IMG/VR virus record: IMGVR_UViG_3300042731_002780
Coordinates: 1-50,280 of that record
Reading direction: 5' to 3' (one strand)
Length of the DNA: 50,280 bases
DNA from: a virus
This document shows, in pieces, positions 23,971-31,913 of this stretch. Numbering within the stretch: position 1 is the first letter of the stretch; every line of letters begins with the position of its first letter. The notes under the pieces are model-generated. The model had not been told where the DNA came from. It made no database searches and saw only the letters and a list, made by a program, of their open reading frames with translations. The position numbers and the translations under genes are program-made.

Positions 23971-25444
23971 AAATCACCTCGATCTTAGAGTTAAATTGTG
24001 CGCCATGCCACGCCAGCGCCAACGCAATCACCGTGTCGTCATGTGCCCCATTGCCGCCTTCATAACTCCAATGGCCTGACGCAGTTTGTTTTGAGATAAA
24101 AGAGCGTATCTCATGGCGCAATTCCGTAATGGCTTGCAAAGTTACGCCCTGCTCATGGAGCGCGTGATAAACACCTCGAATAAGCGGTGGTTTGCTTTGA
24201 GGCGTCGTATCGAAAGCATACAAATCAATGCCAGTGTAAAGCAGGTTGCCGTTCTCATCATATTCGCCACTTTGCAAAAGTTCGATGTTCGTTTGCCCCA
24301 TGTTGTTGGCTTCACCAATGACCTGCGCGTTATTCCAGTAATGCGCTTTTCGCGCAATCTGGGCACGCATATCTTGCCATTTGAGACGGCTTATACGTAA
24401 CATATCAACCATCTGATAGGTACGTTTATTCAGAACAATAAGAACTGTCCAATCGTTTGTTTGGCCAAAATCTAACCCAGCTATATATACCTCGCCCGGT
24501 ACGGGTTGGGCTTCTAATGGCGCGGTATACACATGCTCGATATTACCAAAGAAGCCTTTCCCGGATGTCAGGAAACATTGATACGGGTCTTCTGGATATT
24601 CTTGTGCAAATGTAAACGGGAGTTCTTGCTGTTTTCCGCGCCGCCATTTGATCTGTTCCGGTGTCAATCCGTGCTGGTCAACAAGCGCTTGTTCATCTGA
24701 TGTGTAACTTATTTTTTCACCCGGTTCCAGTTCTAGCCGGTATTCGTCCTGCCACCACCAGGGGTAGAAGTGTAGCGTCCATTCGCCATCCCCATTCAGC
24801 GCCTCCATGCACCGATCATAAAACCAACCCTGTGCGCCGTTTGCGGTACTTTCCAATTCAATTGATCCACCGATGGGCACACCCTGAAGCAACCCGGACA
24901 TGATCGAGTCCGCATCTTTCCAGAAAGCAACCTCACTTCCATGCACGCGGTTATACGTACCACCACGTCCAATGTTAAGACTGCCTGCCGTTGCAATTGT
25001 TACTTCAGAGCCGGTATGTCCGTATACAGTTGTCGTTGCATTATCGAGGCTTCGTGGCGGACGTATCGCATCAGATAGGTTCTCATAGAACCGTTTTGCC
25101 ATACGCCTGAGTTTCGCGGTGGTATCCGCGTCATGTGCCAATGTCGCCTGTAAACTAGTCTGCGACACCGCTTCAACAAACATATCCGCTTGAATGGCGG
25201 TACTAATACCAACCTGCCGAGCTTTCAATATCAGGTCGCGACCGGTTCGATGTGTGGCATAATCCTGCTGAATGCGGTTCGGTTGATAACGGGTTAATGA
25301 TAACTGCTTATCCAGGATAGTAAGGTATGCAGCATAGTCAACATCAACCGCGCCCGTTGCCGTTGTGCCTAATCCAACGTCAATCAGTTCATCGTCGTCA
25401 ATGTCATTGTACGTAGTGTTCGTTGGTGAGACGATCAATGACAC
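23963..25444 (-). CDS. terL: Terminase large subunit
   Basis: 493 residues from a GTG at 25444 with AAGGAG 10 bases upstream, overlapping the small-subunit gene by 41 bases. The packaging ATPase has a deviant Walker A, KARQVGIST (74-82), preceded by the RYQPNRIQ region. The C-terminal nuclease shows GLDFGQTND (about 322-330), GEANNMG and HDDTVIALAL (about 468) acidic motifs. It cuts and drives DNA into the prohead through the portal. Order small subunit, large subunit, portal is standard. Confidence 0.92.
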   Translation of the reverse strand: MSLIVSPTNTTYNDIDDDELIDVGLGTTATGAVDVDYAAYLTILDKQLSLTRYQPNRIQQDYATHRTGRDLILKARQVGISTAIQADMFVEAVSQTSLQATLAHDADTTAKLRRMAKRFYENLSDAIRPPRSLDNATTTVYGHTGSEVTIATAGSLNIGRGGTYNRVHGSEVAFWKDADSIMSGLLQGVPIGGSIELESTANGAQGWFYDRCMEALNGDGEWTLHFYPWWWQDEYRLELEPGEKISYTSDEQALVDQHGLTPEQIKWRRGKQQELPFTFAQEYPEDPYQCFLTSGKGFFGNIEHVYTAPLEAQPVPGEVYIAGLDFGQTNDWTVLIVLNKRTYQMVDMLRISRLKWQDMRAQIARKAHYWNNAQVIGEANNMGQTNIELLQSGEYDENGNLLYTGIDLYAFDTTPQSKPPLIRGVYHALHEQGVTLQAITELRHEIRSFISKQTASGHWSYEGGNGAHDDTVIALALAWHGAQFNSKIEVIFA

Positions 25445-25874
25445 GATCCATGAACTCCTTAGGGTCTTTGCCTGCTTGCGTTAATGCCTGAATAAAATTA
25501 GGTAGCACGCCGATGATCTCAGTCGGCAGTCCTTTGAGCAACCGCATTTTGTCAACCGCCGTCGCCCCGGCAATCACCGCATCCTTACCGGACATCTCCT
25601 CAATCACGTCATCACGCGACGCATGAGCCAACATCTTGTAAGCGATGTCTTCGAATACAATTTCGAGTTCTGGCCTTTTTTCGTTTACCAAATCGGAAGG
25701 GGGTGGGTTTTGTTTGCCGTGAAACCAGCGATGCAACGTAGCCATCGGTACGTCCAACGCTTTCGATACATACGTCAATGCACCCTCTTGCGTGGGGTAT
25801 CCCTGAGACTCAAGCATCACAACGGCTGATGCTCTGAACTTGTCATCATATCGCTTACGTCTACGTTTCATCAC
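25404..25874 (-). CDS. Terminase small subunit (probable)
   Basis: 156 residues. An N-terminal HTH region (SKALDVPMATLHRWFHGKQ, about 32-50) follows a basic start (MKRRRKRYDDKFR), as in DNA-recognising small subunits. The C-terminal half is helical, as in the ring-forming part of this family. It lies directly upstream of and overlaps the large subunit, the usual arrangement. Confidence 0.75.
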   Translation of the reverse strand: MMKRRRKRYDDKFRASAVVMLESQGYPTQEGALTYVSKALDVPMATLHRWFHGKQNPPPSDLVNEKRPELEIVFEDIAYKMLAHASRDDVIEEMSGKDAVIAGATAVDKMRLLKGLPTEIIGVLPNFIQALTQAGKDPKEFMDRVIDRLTNEHYVQ

Positions 25875-25878
25875 ACCT

Positions 25879-26166
25879 CTACAGGTTTCTTACATGTATC
25901 ACAATCGACCGGTCTTTCTGCAAACCATTCGCCGTCACGATGCGATTTGTCACCGTGTAGCGATTGTCTGCCGTACCGCCGCTTAAAACAACCGTGGTAG
26001 TGGTAGTCGTATTCGACTGGCTAACAATCGTCAATCCATCGACCTCCGGCCACGTGCTAGTTACAATGGTATCGTTATCGCGGTTCGTTAACCAGGCAGA
26101 CCAGTCAATACCGATGTAATCAATGTCACTGGGATCACGGGGTGGTGCATTAAACGGCATGGTCAA
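25879..26166 (-). CDS. Fibre-tail adaptor-like beta protein
   Basis: 95 residues. IDWSAWLTNRDNDTI, STWPEVDGLTI and TTTVVLSGGTADNRYTVTNRI, then RSIVIHV, follow the pattern of the small Ig-like adaptor/fibre proteins common in phages. It starts ATGA-coupled to the upstream gene and ends just before the small terminase gene. Its place ahead of the terminases is unusual; most phages have it after the head genes. Confidence 0.6.
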   Translation of the reverse strand: MTMPFNAPPRDPSDIDYIGIDWSAWLTNRDNDTIVTSTWPEVDGLTIVSQSNTTTTTTVVLSGGTADNRYTVTNRIVTANGLQKDRSIVIHVRNL

Positions 26167-26444
26167 TCTCTCGCAGGAACTACAAATATCACCGGGTTAG
26201 CACCAACGGCAAAGACAACCGGTTCAGCGCCGACAGTTAACACCACCGACTCAGCGCCGACAGCGAATAGGTTGTAATCATAATCAATAGATGTCACGCC
26301 CGATAATGGATATGCATACAACCCCATCAACATAGCCCGATCGTCTGCGTCAATGCTCCCATTGGGGAACGGGAGCATACATCGAAACGGCAACCCGTGT
26401 CCGCACACGCTGGCACGTTTCTCTGGTGTGTTAAAGCTTGTCAT
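26163..26444 (-). CDS. Small protein with VGAEPVVF-type tandem repeats
   Basis: 93 residues. The first half is ordinary; the last 40 residues contain four near repeats (FAVGAESVVL, TVGAEPVVF, AVGANPVIF) of about 9 residues. This would give a short beta solenoid or beta stack that assembles on a partner. It is TAATG-coupled to the gene upstream and ATGA-coupled to the next. It is probably a virion surface protein. No family was recognised. Confidence 0.55.
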   Translation of the reverse strand: MTSFNTPEKRASVCGHGLPFRCMLPFPNGSIDADDRAMLMGLYAYPLSGVTSIDYDYNLFAVGAESVVLTVGAEPVVFAVGANPVIFVVPARD

Positions 26445-27583
26445 TACGCGCCACTTTCCAGTTCGCCACGTGTGAAGGTCGTGCTGTCATCCGTAGACGT
26501 TTGTTTCTGATCGACCGTCGTACCATCATCTGCATACAGGCTGTATACGCCGGTCGTCTTGTTGAACGTCTGTTTGTTACGGGCGATTTTATACAGATAC
26601 ATGAGCGCCTCGGTTAAGGTCGGCGTTGCAGATGGGTCGCCCTGCCCCGGCATCGTCAATACCGCAGTAATGGCGTCGGACATTGACAGGTTCTGCATTC
26701 CCGCCGGTAGTATACAATAGGCGCTAGTAGTATCCGGCGTGGTATCCCAGGTATCGTTAACCATGGCCACTTTCGTCGTACCATTGTAGGCTGTGACCCA
26801 CCGCACCTGGTCTGCACCGGTTCCCGACCGGATAAATATTACCTGACCGTTATAGGCATCATCCGCCGCACTTGCCAGCGTATTGAGCGTGATGGTATTG
26901 GCTGCGCCGCCTTGCGCCAGTCCTTCATTGACGTGTTCGCGGCCCGCGTTGCCATTGATAATAAATTCACTGGTTGCATCGGGCGTGACCTTCCAATCAC
27001 GGTCTACCGCCGCCGTGCGAGTTGCACCGTCATATTGGAGGATATTCCGACATTGCCCCGCGCCAGTACCTTCTACCAGCGCAATAGTTGATGGATCATA
27101 GGAACCATCAATCGCACTTGCGCCAGCATCCAACACAATGGTATTGCTGGTGCTGCCTGCCTGACACGTACCCGAATAGATAATATTACCTGCCAATTCG
27201 CGCAATCGCCGTCCAGCAGATGTTGCGATGTTATGCGTTGCGCCGGTCAGAATTTCGTCCCACACAGCATCGGCAACATCTGCGCTGAATCCATAAGGGT
27301 CATCTGTAATAATGTCCACTTTGAAATCAACCGTATTGGCTCCAGTTGCCTCCGCATGAATCAGCAGTTCACCTAACGTTTCGCGGTCAGTTGCGTTACC
27401 AGCCAGCGCATACCAGCCGTTACCTTCATCCGATACCGCGCCAGCAGGCGCACCCCAACCCGCGCCGTTTTTATTAATCGTCACGGTGGGAGATAGACCC
27501 GTCACCCCGGTCTTGTTATCAATCGTACTGACCATCAAGAAGTTTATCGGATAATCCGTGCTTGCGCGTTTACGTTCGTTCAT
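26444..27583 (-). CDS. Structural protein with duplicated beta module
   Basis: 379 residues. An N-terminal domain (about 15-95, MVSTIDNKTGVTGLSPTVTI) is followed by two similar modules of about 75 residues (about 135-205 and 213-285) that share the pattern TIxLxxxASAxDxxYxxxxI, G-T-G-A-x-Q and DWK/DTW-x-x-x-P-D-x-T. The C-terminal part is helical then beta (YSLYADDGTTVDQKQTSTDD). Proteins of this type occur in phage tail or baseplate fibre operons. It is probably assembled with the beta-helix protein encoded upstream, to which it is ATGA-coupled. Confidence 0.65.
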   Translation of the reverse strand: MNERKRASTDYPINFLMVSTIDNKTGVTGLSPTVTINKNGAGWGAPAGAVSDEGNGWYALAGNATDRETLGELLIHAEATGANTVDFKVDIITDDPYGFSADVADAVWDEILTGATHNIATSAGRRLRELAGNIIYSGTCQAGSTSNTIVLDAGASAIDGSYDPSTIALVEGTGAGQCRNILQYDGATRTAAVDRDWKVTPDATSEFIINGNAGREHVNEGLAQGGAANTITLNTLASAADDAYNGQVIFIRSGTGADQVRWVTAYNGTTKVAMVNDTWDTTPDTTSAYCILPAGMQNLSMSDAITAVLTMPGQGDPSATPTLTEALMYLYKIARNKQTFNKTTGVYSLYADDGTTVDQKQTSTDDSTTFTRGELESGA

Positions 27584-28626
27584 ACGCCGCGTCTCCCGCG
27601 TGGTTCACCGCTATCCCAGGCCCGGCGCGTTGCCTCATACTGCGTGCTGCCCCAACTGGACGGACTCGCGCGGGTGAAGCCATGTAAATCGTCTGCCGGC
27701 TCGCCGGTTCCTGCGATACTGGTCAACTGTGAATACGATGCTAATTTGCCCAACTGTACGCTGTACTGCCGTCCTTCGACCAATCGCCCCACGTCCAACT
27801 GTGGCAAATACGCATTGCTGTGTGCGCCAACAGCGACGTTGAGGCGTAGGTTCGTGCATAACGCAATGTTGTTATAATCCTCAAGTATTTCCCCTAATAC
27901 CGTCGCCTGTAGACCGGTCACATTGCCGGTGATAATGCTGTTATTGATCGTAATCGTCTGGCCTACGGTCAGCGCCGTTTGTTCGCGCATCCCGACGCTG
28001 TTTCCCGACAGCAGGACGTTTTTAATCGTCACGCTGCCTTTACCGAGGCCATGAATACCATACAATCCATTACATAGGCAATCTACATTTTGAATGAGCG
28101 TGTTGGTGTTATCTTCCGCAACCGCGTTTCCAATGGCGATCCCCGCCGTCTGGTTAAATAACGCCTTCACACGCTGAATCGCGCCGTTCGTACCTGTGCG
28201 TAAAATCATCCCGTAGGCACAGCCAGTTAGAATGCAGTCCTGAATGGTGAGGTTGTTACCTAACATGTCAATGCCGAAGTTGGCACAACCGTCAATAACA
28301 AACCCCGTAAACGTGCGGTTGTTTTTGCCGTTGCCATAAATGCCATAACTGCGAGCGGCTGTCATATCATTGTCACTGCCGGTGATCCGTACGACCCCGC
28401 CGATACCATCCGTATTCGCGCCTGTCGTGTCGGCTCTGTATTCAATTTCAGCCGCACCCGATACATCAACGGTTAACTGCTCGCGGTAGGTGCCTGCACC
28501 AACCCACACCAGGTCATTATCTGTAACCGGTATGTCCTCTACCCCGTTGAGTGTCAGTTTGCGCTGCGCCCACGAGGTTCCCGTGTTGCCGTCATTACCA
28601 TCAGAGCCGACATAATAGGTGGTCAT
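27580..28626 (-). CDS. Beta-helix surface protein
   Basis: 348 residues. It starts MTTYYVGSDGNDGNTGTSW, the beta-helix opening, and continues with coils that carry stacked Asn (NLTIQDCILTGC, NTLIQNVDCLCNG, ITINNSIITGN) to about residue 255. The C-terminal 90 residues are different and may bind a partner. Likely a tail spike or head fibre that binds or cleaves polysaccharide. It is one of three such proteins here, and lies near the late promoter. Confidence 0.7.
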   Translation of the reverse strand: MTTYYVGSDGNDGNTGTSWAQRKLTLNGVEDIPVTDNDLVWVGAGTYREQLTVDVSGAAEIEYRADTTGANTDGIGGVVRITGSDNDMTAARSYGIYGNGKNNRTFTGFVIDGCANFGIDMLGNNLTIQDCILTGCAYGMILRTGTNGAIQRVKALFNQTAGIAIGNAVAEDNTNTLIQNVDCLCNGLYGIHGLGKGSVTIKNVLLSGNSVGMREQTALTVGQTITINNSIITGNVTGLQATVLGEILEDYNNIALCTNLRLNVAVGAHSNAYLPQLDVGRLVEGRQYSVQLGKLASYSQLTSIAGTGEPADDLHGFTRASPSSWGSTQYEATRRAWDSGEPRGRRGV

Positions 28627-28874
28627 GCGAGACCTTCCGGCGTATCAATCCCCTGGCGTATGCGTTCAATCTGATAAAGCCAGTCGCCAATCATTTCCGC
28701 GACAATCGTCGGATCGCAGTTCGTTTTGAACCAATTCAGTTGACTGTTCATCTCGCGCGTTTCTTCCGCGTCCTGCGGGTTATTGTCCTCATCTAACCAG
28801 GTGATGTGCAAAGTCGTCAAATAAGAAGCGCCTTGTGGCAGCGTGGTGCGAGTCAGGTTTACATTCGATGCCAT
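28623..28874 (-). CDS. First late gene, small unrecognised protein
   Basis: 83 residues from the ATG at 28874 with GAGGT about 5 bases before it; the frame is open further upstream but without an SD. Acidic, with a Trp-rich helical second half (NWFKTNCDPTIVAEMIGDWLYQIERI). It is ATGA-coupled to the beta-helix gene. It is the first gene after the late promoter, 130 bases downstream of the expected start of transcription. Function unknown. Confidence 0.65.
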   Translation of the reverse strand: MASNVNLTRTTLPQGASYLTTLHITWLDEDNNPQDAEETREMNSQLNWFKTNCDPTIVAEMIGDWLYQIERIRQGIDTPEGLA

Positions 28875-28992
28875 TGTCACCTCAAAGGGAAACCCCGACG
28901 GCGTAAAGGAACACGCAAGGGCACGGCTCCTTTCTCTAGTGAGGGTCAACTCAGGGCAAGAGCCGCCGGGGATGTTACCATAGAATCAAATA

Positions 28993-29005
28993 GACGCATT
29001 GCGTC
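28993..29005. promoter_or_regulatory. Palindrome GACGCATTGCGTC at the late transcription start
   Basis: A 13-base palindrome (GACGCA, one centre base, TGCGTC) lying at about +2 to +14 of the late promoter. It could be an operator or a 5' mRNA hairpin. The 120 bases between it and the first late gene hold no ORF that I can support. Confidence 0.5.
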
Positions 29006-29013
29006 CTATGTAC

Positions 29014-29041
29014 AGTATACACCCGAAACATGCGTTGTCAA
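29014..29041 (-). promoter_or_regulatory. Late operon promoter
   Basis: TTGACA (29041-29036), 16-base spacer, TATACT (29019-29014) on the minus strand. Consensus -35 and five of six in the -10. It stands ahead of the whole structural block. The word ATGTACAGT (plus strand 29008-29016) overlaps the -10 box, and the palindrome 28993-29005 follows, so regulation by a repressor is likely. The -35 box overlaps the stop of the upstream gene. Confidence 0.75.
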
Positions 29042-29358
29042 GTCAATGATACTTCAACACTCATTAACTTTTCATGTCGAGGCGTGCCAACGTTGACAAA
29101 GTTAAGCGTCTTACCCCGTGCCGCCAGCTTGTCCTTGAGGCTCGCATCCCGGCGCATATCGCGCAGGATCGCACGGCAGAAGTCCGCGCCTTCACTGGCC
29201 AGCCAGTCGGCTAAGGCGTGTTTTTGTTTGGGGGTCATCTTGAGGACTTCGTGATAAATATTTTCGAGGGCTTCGTTTTCCACTGGCCGCGAAACCGTGT
29301 CGTAGTCGAAGGCATTGCGCCAGATGCTTATATCGTGCCACCATGAAGAAGTATCCAT
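29038..29358 (-). CDS. Small helical protein, possibly leaderless
   Basis: 106 residues from the ATG at 29358 (MDTSSWWHDISIW). The middle is helical (EALENIYHEVLKMTPKQKHALADWLASEGADFCRAILRDM) and could bind nucleic acid. No SD precedes the ATG, but a promoter whose -10 box ends 7 bases before it would start the mRNA at or next to the ATG. It is the only gene between a strong terminator and the late promoter, a place where late activators are often found. No family was recognised, so a regulatory role is only a guess. Confidence 0.6.
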   Translation of the reverse strand: MDTSSWWHDISIWRNAFDYDTVSRPVENEALENIYHEVLKMTPKQKHALADWLASEGADFCRAILRDMRRDASLKDKLAARGKTLNFVNVGTPRHEKLMSVEVSLT

Positions 29359-29364
29359 ATCCCA

Positions 29365-29394
29365 AGTGTATCGCAACTTATCCCAAATTGTCAA
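29365..29394 (-). promoter_or_regulatory. Promoter giving a possible leaderless mRNA
   Basis: TTGACA (29394-29389), 18-base spacer, TACACT (29370-29365). With a start of transcription 7 bases beyond the -10 box, the mRNA would begin at the ATG at 29358. The -10 matches at four of six positions. Confidence 0.5.
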
Positions 29395-29402
29395 CCATGC
29401 AA

Positions 29403-29430
29403 CCAAAACCGCCACGATGGGCGGTTTTGG
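29403..29430. terminator. Bidirectional rho-independent terminator
   Basis: CCAAAACCGCC pairs perfectly with GGCGGTTTTGG across the 6-base loop ACGATG. The stem carries A and U runs at its ends, so it would work on both strands. It separates the RHH-like gene from the leaderless gene. Confidence 0.85.
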
Positions 29431-29494
29431 CGAATCAGGGAACTATAAAACAGCACTGCCGTTACGAAGCCACTAAGCAGTTAGGCTCCTCAAA

Positions 29495-29932
29495 TCAAGT
29501 TGTCCCATTCACAACCTGATTATCATCTGATGGCATACCTCGCGGCCCGCCCCATGCGATGTCCATTGGCCAGTCAATACCAAGCGACCGCATGTAAAAT
29601 CGGATGGCAATACGAATCACCTGTCCGACTGATTCGCCGTTATTACGAGCAATGGCATCCAGAAAGAGTCGCTGGCGCGCACTAATGACCAGTTGGAATT
29701 TCATCGGATCACCACGCTGTAATGCCTCGATATAATCCTGTATTCCTTCAATCGCCTTTTGGCGGGTATCAAAGCCGGTCACATCGGTAGACATCAATAC
29801 CGATTCATTGGCGAAAACGCTCTGGTTGATATTCTCTGGTGATACAATACGAAAACCCCAACCATCTTTATCTTGCCAGACATCGGCGCGGTCTCCGGTA
29901 ACTAATGCAATTTGTTCCTGTGTACATTCCAT
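29495..29932 (-). CDS. RHH-like DNA-binding protein (candidate regulator)
   Basis: 145 residues with GGAGG 9 bases before the ATG. The N-terminal 75 residues form an unrecognised domain. The C-terminal part (about 77-115) has the ribbon-helix-helix look: a strand MKFQLVISA, a helix RQRLFLDAIARNNG, then SVGQVIRIAIRFYMRSLG. Such proteins bind DNA as dimers and often regulate phage genes. It has its own near-consensus promoter and its own terminator, so it is expressed separately from the replication arm and the late operon. Confidence 0.6.
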   Translation of the reverse strand: MECTQEQIALVTGDRADVWQDKDGWGFRIVSPENINQSVFANESVLMSTDVTGFDTRQKAIEGIQDYIEALQRGDPMKFQLVISARQRLFLDAIARNNGESVGQVIRIAIRFYMRSLGIDWPMDIAWGGPRGMPSDDNQVVNGTT

Positions 29933-29967
29933 CTTATCTATCCTCCCTACACCAAGTGATGTATTTC

Positions 29968-29995
29968 ATTATACCCATGTTATGCAACTTGTCAA
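29968..29995 (-). promoter_or_regulatory. Consensus promoter for the RHH-like gene
   Basis: TTGACA (29995-29990), 16-base spacer, TATAAT (29973-29968): both boxes perfect. Expected to be strong and active early. It lies just after the terminator of the replication arm. Confidence 0.8.
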
Positions 29996-30028
29996 GCCAA
30001 TTATTACAATTTCCCTGGCCCACCTTAC

Positions 30029-30058
30029 AAAAAAGCCCGACGCTGTCACCCGCCGGGC
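30029..30058 (-). terminator. Terminator of the replication arm
   Basis: On the minus strand GCCCG and CGGGC form a stem around a 14-base loop, followed by six T (30034-30029). It lies 70 bases after the Gp37/Gp68-type gene and closes the leftward operon. Confidence 0.75.
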
Positions 30059-30126
30059 CAACAGGGGTCTGCTACTCATCCGACCTCGGACGAATTGTAA
30101 AAGGCAATACCAGTCCCCTGGTCAAC

Positions 30127-30870
30127 TCAAAACAATCGTAACTGCTCTGGCTCTGGCACGACCTTGATGAATGGCCGTTTGAACGCCGCCGGTTTGCCGT
30201 TGTACTCATGTCCGAAAAGTATTCGATTCGTGTCCGGGCGTTCGCAACTTCCCTGCTTGTGATACCATTCCACCCCAATCTCAAGCGCCTGCTGTCCGAT
30301 GTCATATGCCCACTGTGGATCGAAATGGCGGCGGTTCTTACCACTCTCACCCCCCGTTACAATCCATTCAATCAGTGTCAAGTCAAGCCCATCGACGCAG
30401 CCAATCATCGGCTCAATGGACAGCCAGTAGTGTTTCGCCGGAATGCGCTTGAGGATGTCCGCACGGTAGTTGTAATCACCGTTTTCGATGCTCACGCCCA
30501 TCCACAGGTTATCCGGCCAGGTCAACTCATGCCCGTGTGCCTCAAAGCGCTCCGGTCGTTTGGTCGTAAACACGAACTGGCAATCGTCACGCTGGGCGAC
30601 CTTCGCGAATATATCCCGCCAGTGTTCCAGTGAAGCAAGCCCGAAATCAGACATGAAATCCAACCCGCATACACTACCCGACGGTATCTCGTCAAACCGC
30701 CGCGCAATGGTAGGAGCCATTTCCGGCTTAGGCATCCCGTCGAAAACCTGCCCTAACCGTGACATCATGCGCTCTGCATAACAATTCGCGCATCCCGGCG
30801 ATACCTTACGACAGTTGAAACTCTGTGTTGATACGAGCCAGTCCAGATATGATATGCTGCTTTTGCCCAT
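30127..30870 (-). CDS. Phage Gp37/Gp68 (DUF5131) family protein
   Basis: 247 residues with AGGAGG 10 bases before the ATG. The N-terminal SFNCRKVSPGCANCYAERM carries Cys20, Cys27 and Cys30 (C-x6-C-x2-C) followed by YAE, the mark of this family, which is distantly like radical-SAM proteins and may hold an iron-sulfur cluster. Later motifs are DFMSDFGL, FVFTTKRPERF, WMGVSIEN, WLSIEPMIG and VTGGESG, all usual for the family. Its reaction is not known. It is common in phages and mobile elements and is the last gene of the replication arm here. Confidence 0.85.
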   Translation of the reverse strand: MGKSSISYLDWLVSTQSFNCRKVSPGCANCYAERMMSRLGQVFDGMPKPEMAPTIARRFDEIPSGSVCGLDFMSDFGLASLEHWRDIFAKVAQRDDCQFVFTTKRPERFEAHGHELTWPDNLWMGVSIENGDYNYRADILKRIPAKHYWLSIEPMIGCVDGLDLTLIEWIVTGGESGKNRRHFDPQWAYDIGQQALEIGVEWYHKQGSCERPDTNRILFGHEYNGKPAAFKRPFIKVVPEPEQLRLF

Positions 30871-30885
30871 TGTCTTCTATCCTCC

Positions 30886-31089
30886 TCATCGCTCTGCCAT
30901 CTTGCCGCGTACATATTCCCGCACGTCCTCATACGTTTCCACGAATGCCGCCACTTTGGCGCTAAACACCGGGTCGCCTTTCAACGCTGCCCATCGTTTC
31001 AGGTCATCCATCGGGCACGCCTGGCACGTCAGGTATACGCTGGCGTTGGCATAGAGGGTGTCATAGGTCGGCTGGTTGGGGCGGGTCAT
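30886..31089 (-). CDS. Small unrecognised protein
   Basis: 67 residues, ATGA-coupled to the methyltransferase. Cys22 and Cys25 (CQAC) are followed by helices (DDLKRWAALKG, SAKVAAFVETYEDVREYVRGK). It might be a small zinc or DNA-binding accessory protein. Function unknown. Confidence 0.6.
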   Translation of the reverse strand: MTRPNQPTYDTLYANASVYLTCQACPMDDLKRWAALKGDPVFSAKVAAFVETYEDVREYVRGKMAER

Positions 31090-31913
31090 GTGTTCACCTC
31101 GAATAGACTCAGTTGCGTTTCGCCGGTCGGTAGAATGCTGGCCTGATACGGATCGCTGTTCTGAATGCGCTGGCGTGCCAAGTTGACGTATTCCGCGCTG
31201 ACATCGCAGCCGATATAATGCCGTCCAGTTTTTAATGCTGCCACCCCTGTTGTACCGCTGCCCATAAACGGGTCAAGAATAACGTCGCCCGGTTGGGTGT
31301 ACGTGCGGATCAAATAGTCGTAAAGGGAGACGGGCTTCTGCGTGGGATGAAAACCGTTTTCACAAATATGTTCTAACACTGAACTAGGTGTCCGTTCTTC
31401 AACGCTAAAGGCTTTTCGATGCCCAAAATTGACATCTCCAAAAACATGTCCTGTTTTTATGCGAACATCTGGTTTATATCCATATTTTGCCCGCGCTTTA
31501 TCTTTGCGTTCAATCCAAACTGGATAATATTGAGGTTGTCCTAACGCAAAAACTAAGATGTTTTCATGTTCTTTCATGGGTTCAATTTTGCCATTCAAAA
31601 AATTTGAACCTCTATTTTTTCTCCATACCCATTCATACCGAAACCATTCGAGATTGCTCATGACCAGCATACTCGTAAACGGTTGGCTGGCCGTCGTCAC
31701 CATCACGCCGCGCGGCTTCAGGATGCGCTTAACCGCTGTCCACCATCGATCAAAATCTACCCGTTTATCCCAGGTGCAGGCGGTGACTTGGTAAGGCATG
31801 TCGGTTATGATCGCATCGACAGACCGATCCGCTAAACCGTTCATCAGCGTGAAACAGTCGCAACAATGCACGGTATCCAGCGTCGTCACGCTGCGCTCTG
31901 GCAATAGCATCAT
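31086..31913 (-). CDS. Orphan DNA methyltransferase (amino-methylase, beta-type order)
   Basis: 275 residues. Motif IV DMPY (38-41) comes first, and the AdoMet-binding motif DPFMGSGTT (214-222) comes late, with HPTQKP (189-194) just before it, the order of beta-type N4-cytosine or N6-adenine methylases. The region at about 95-185 would recognise the target. No nuclease partner is adjacent, so it probably protects phage DNA from host restriction. The central part of the gene (about 31360-31640) is clearly richer in A/T than both sides, suggesting exchange of the target-recognition part. It starts by an ATGA overlap. Confidence 0.88.
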   Translation of the reverse strand: MMLLPERSVTTLDTVHCCDCFTLMNGLADRSVDAIITDMPYQVTACTWDKRVDFDRWWTAVKRILKPRGVMVTTASQPFTSMLVMSNLEWFRYEWVWRKNRGSNFLNGKIEPMKEHENILVFALGQPQYYPVWIERKDKARAKYGYKPDVRIKTGHVFGDVNFGHRKAFSVEERTPSSVLEHICENGFHPTQKPVSLYDYLIRTYTQPGDVILDPFMGSGTTGVAALKTGRHYIGCDVSAEYVNLARQRIQNSDPYQASILPTGETQLSLFEVNT

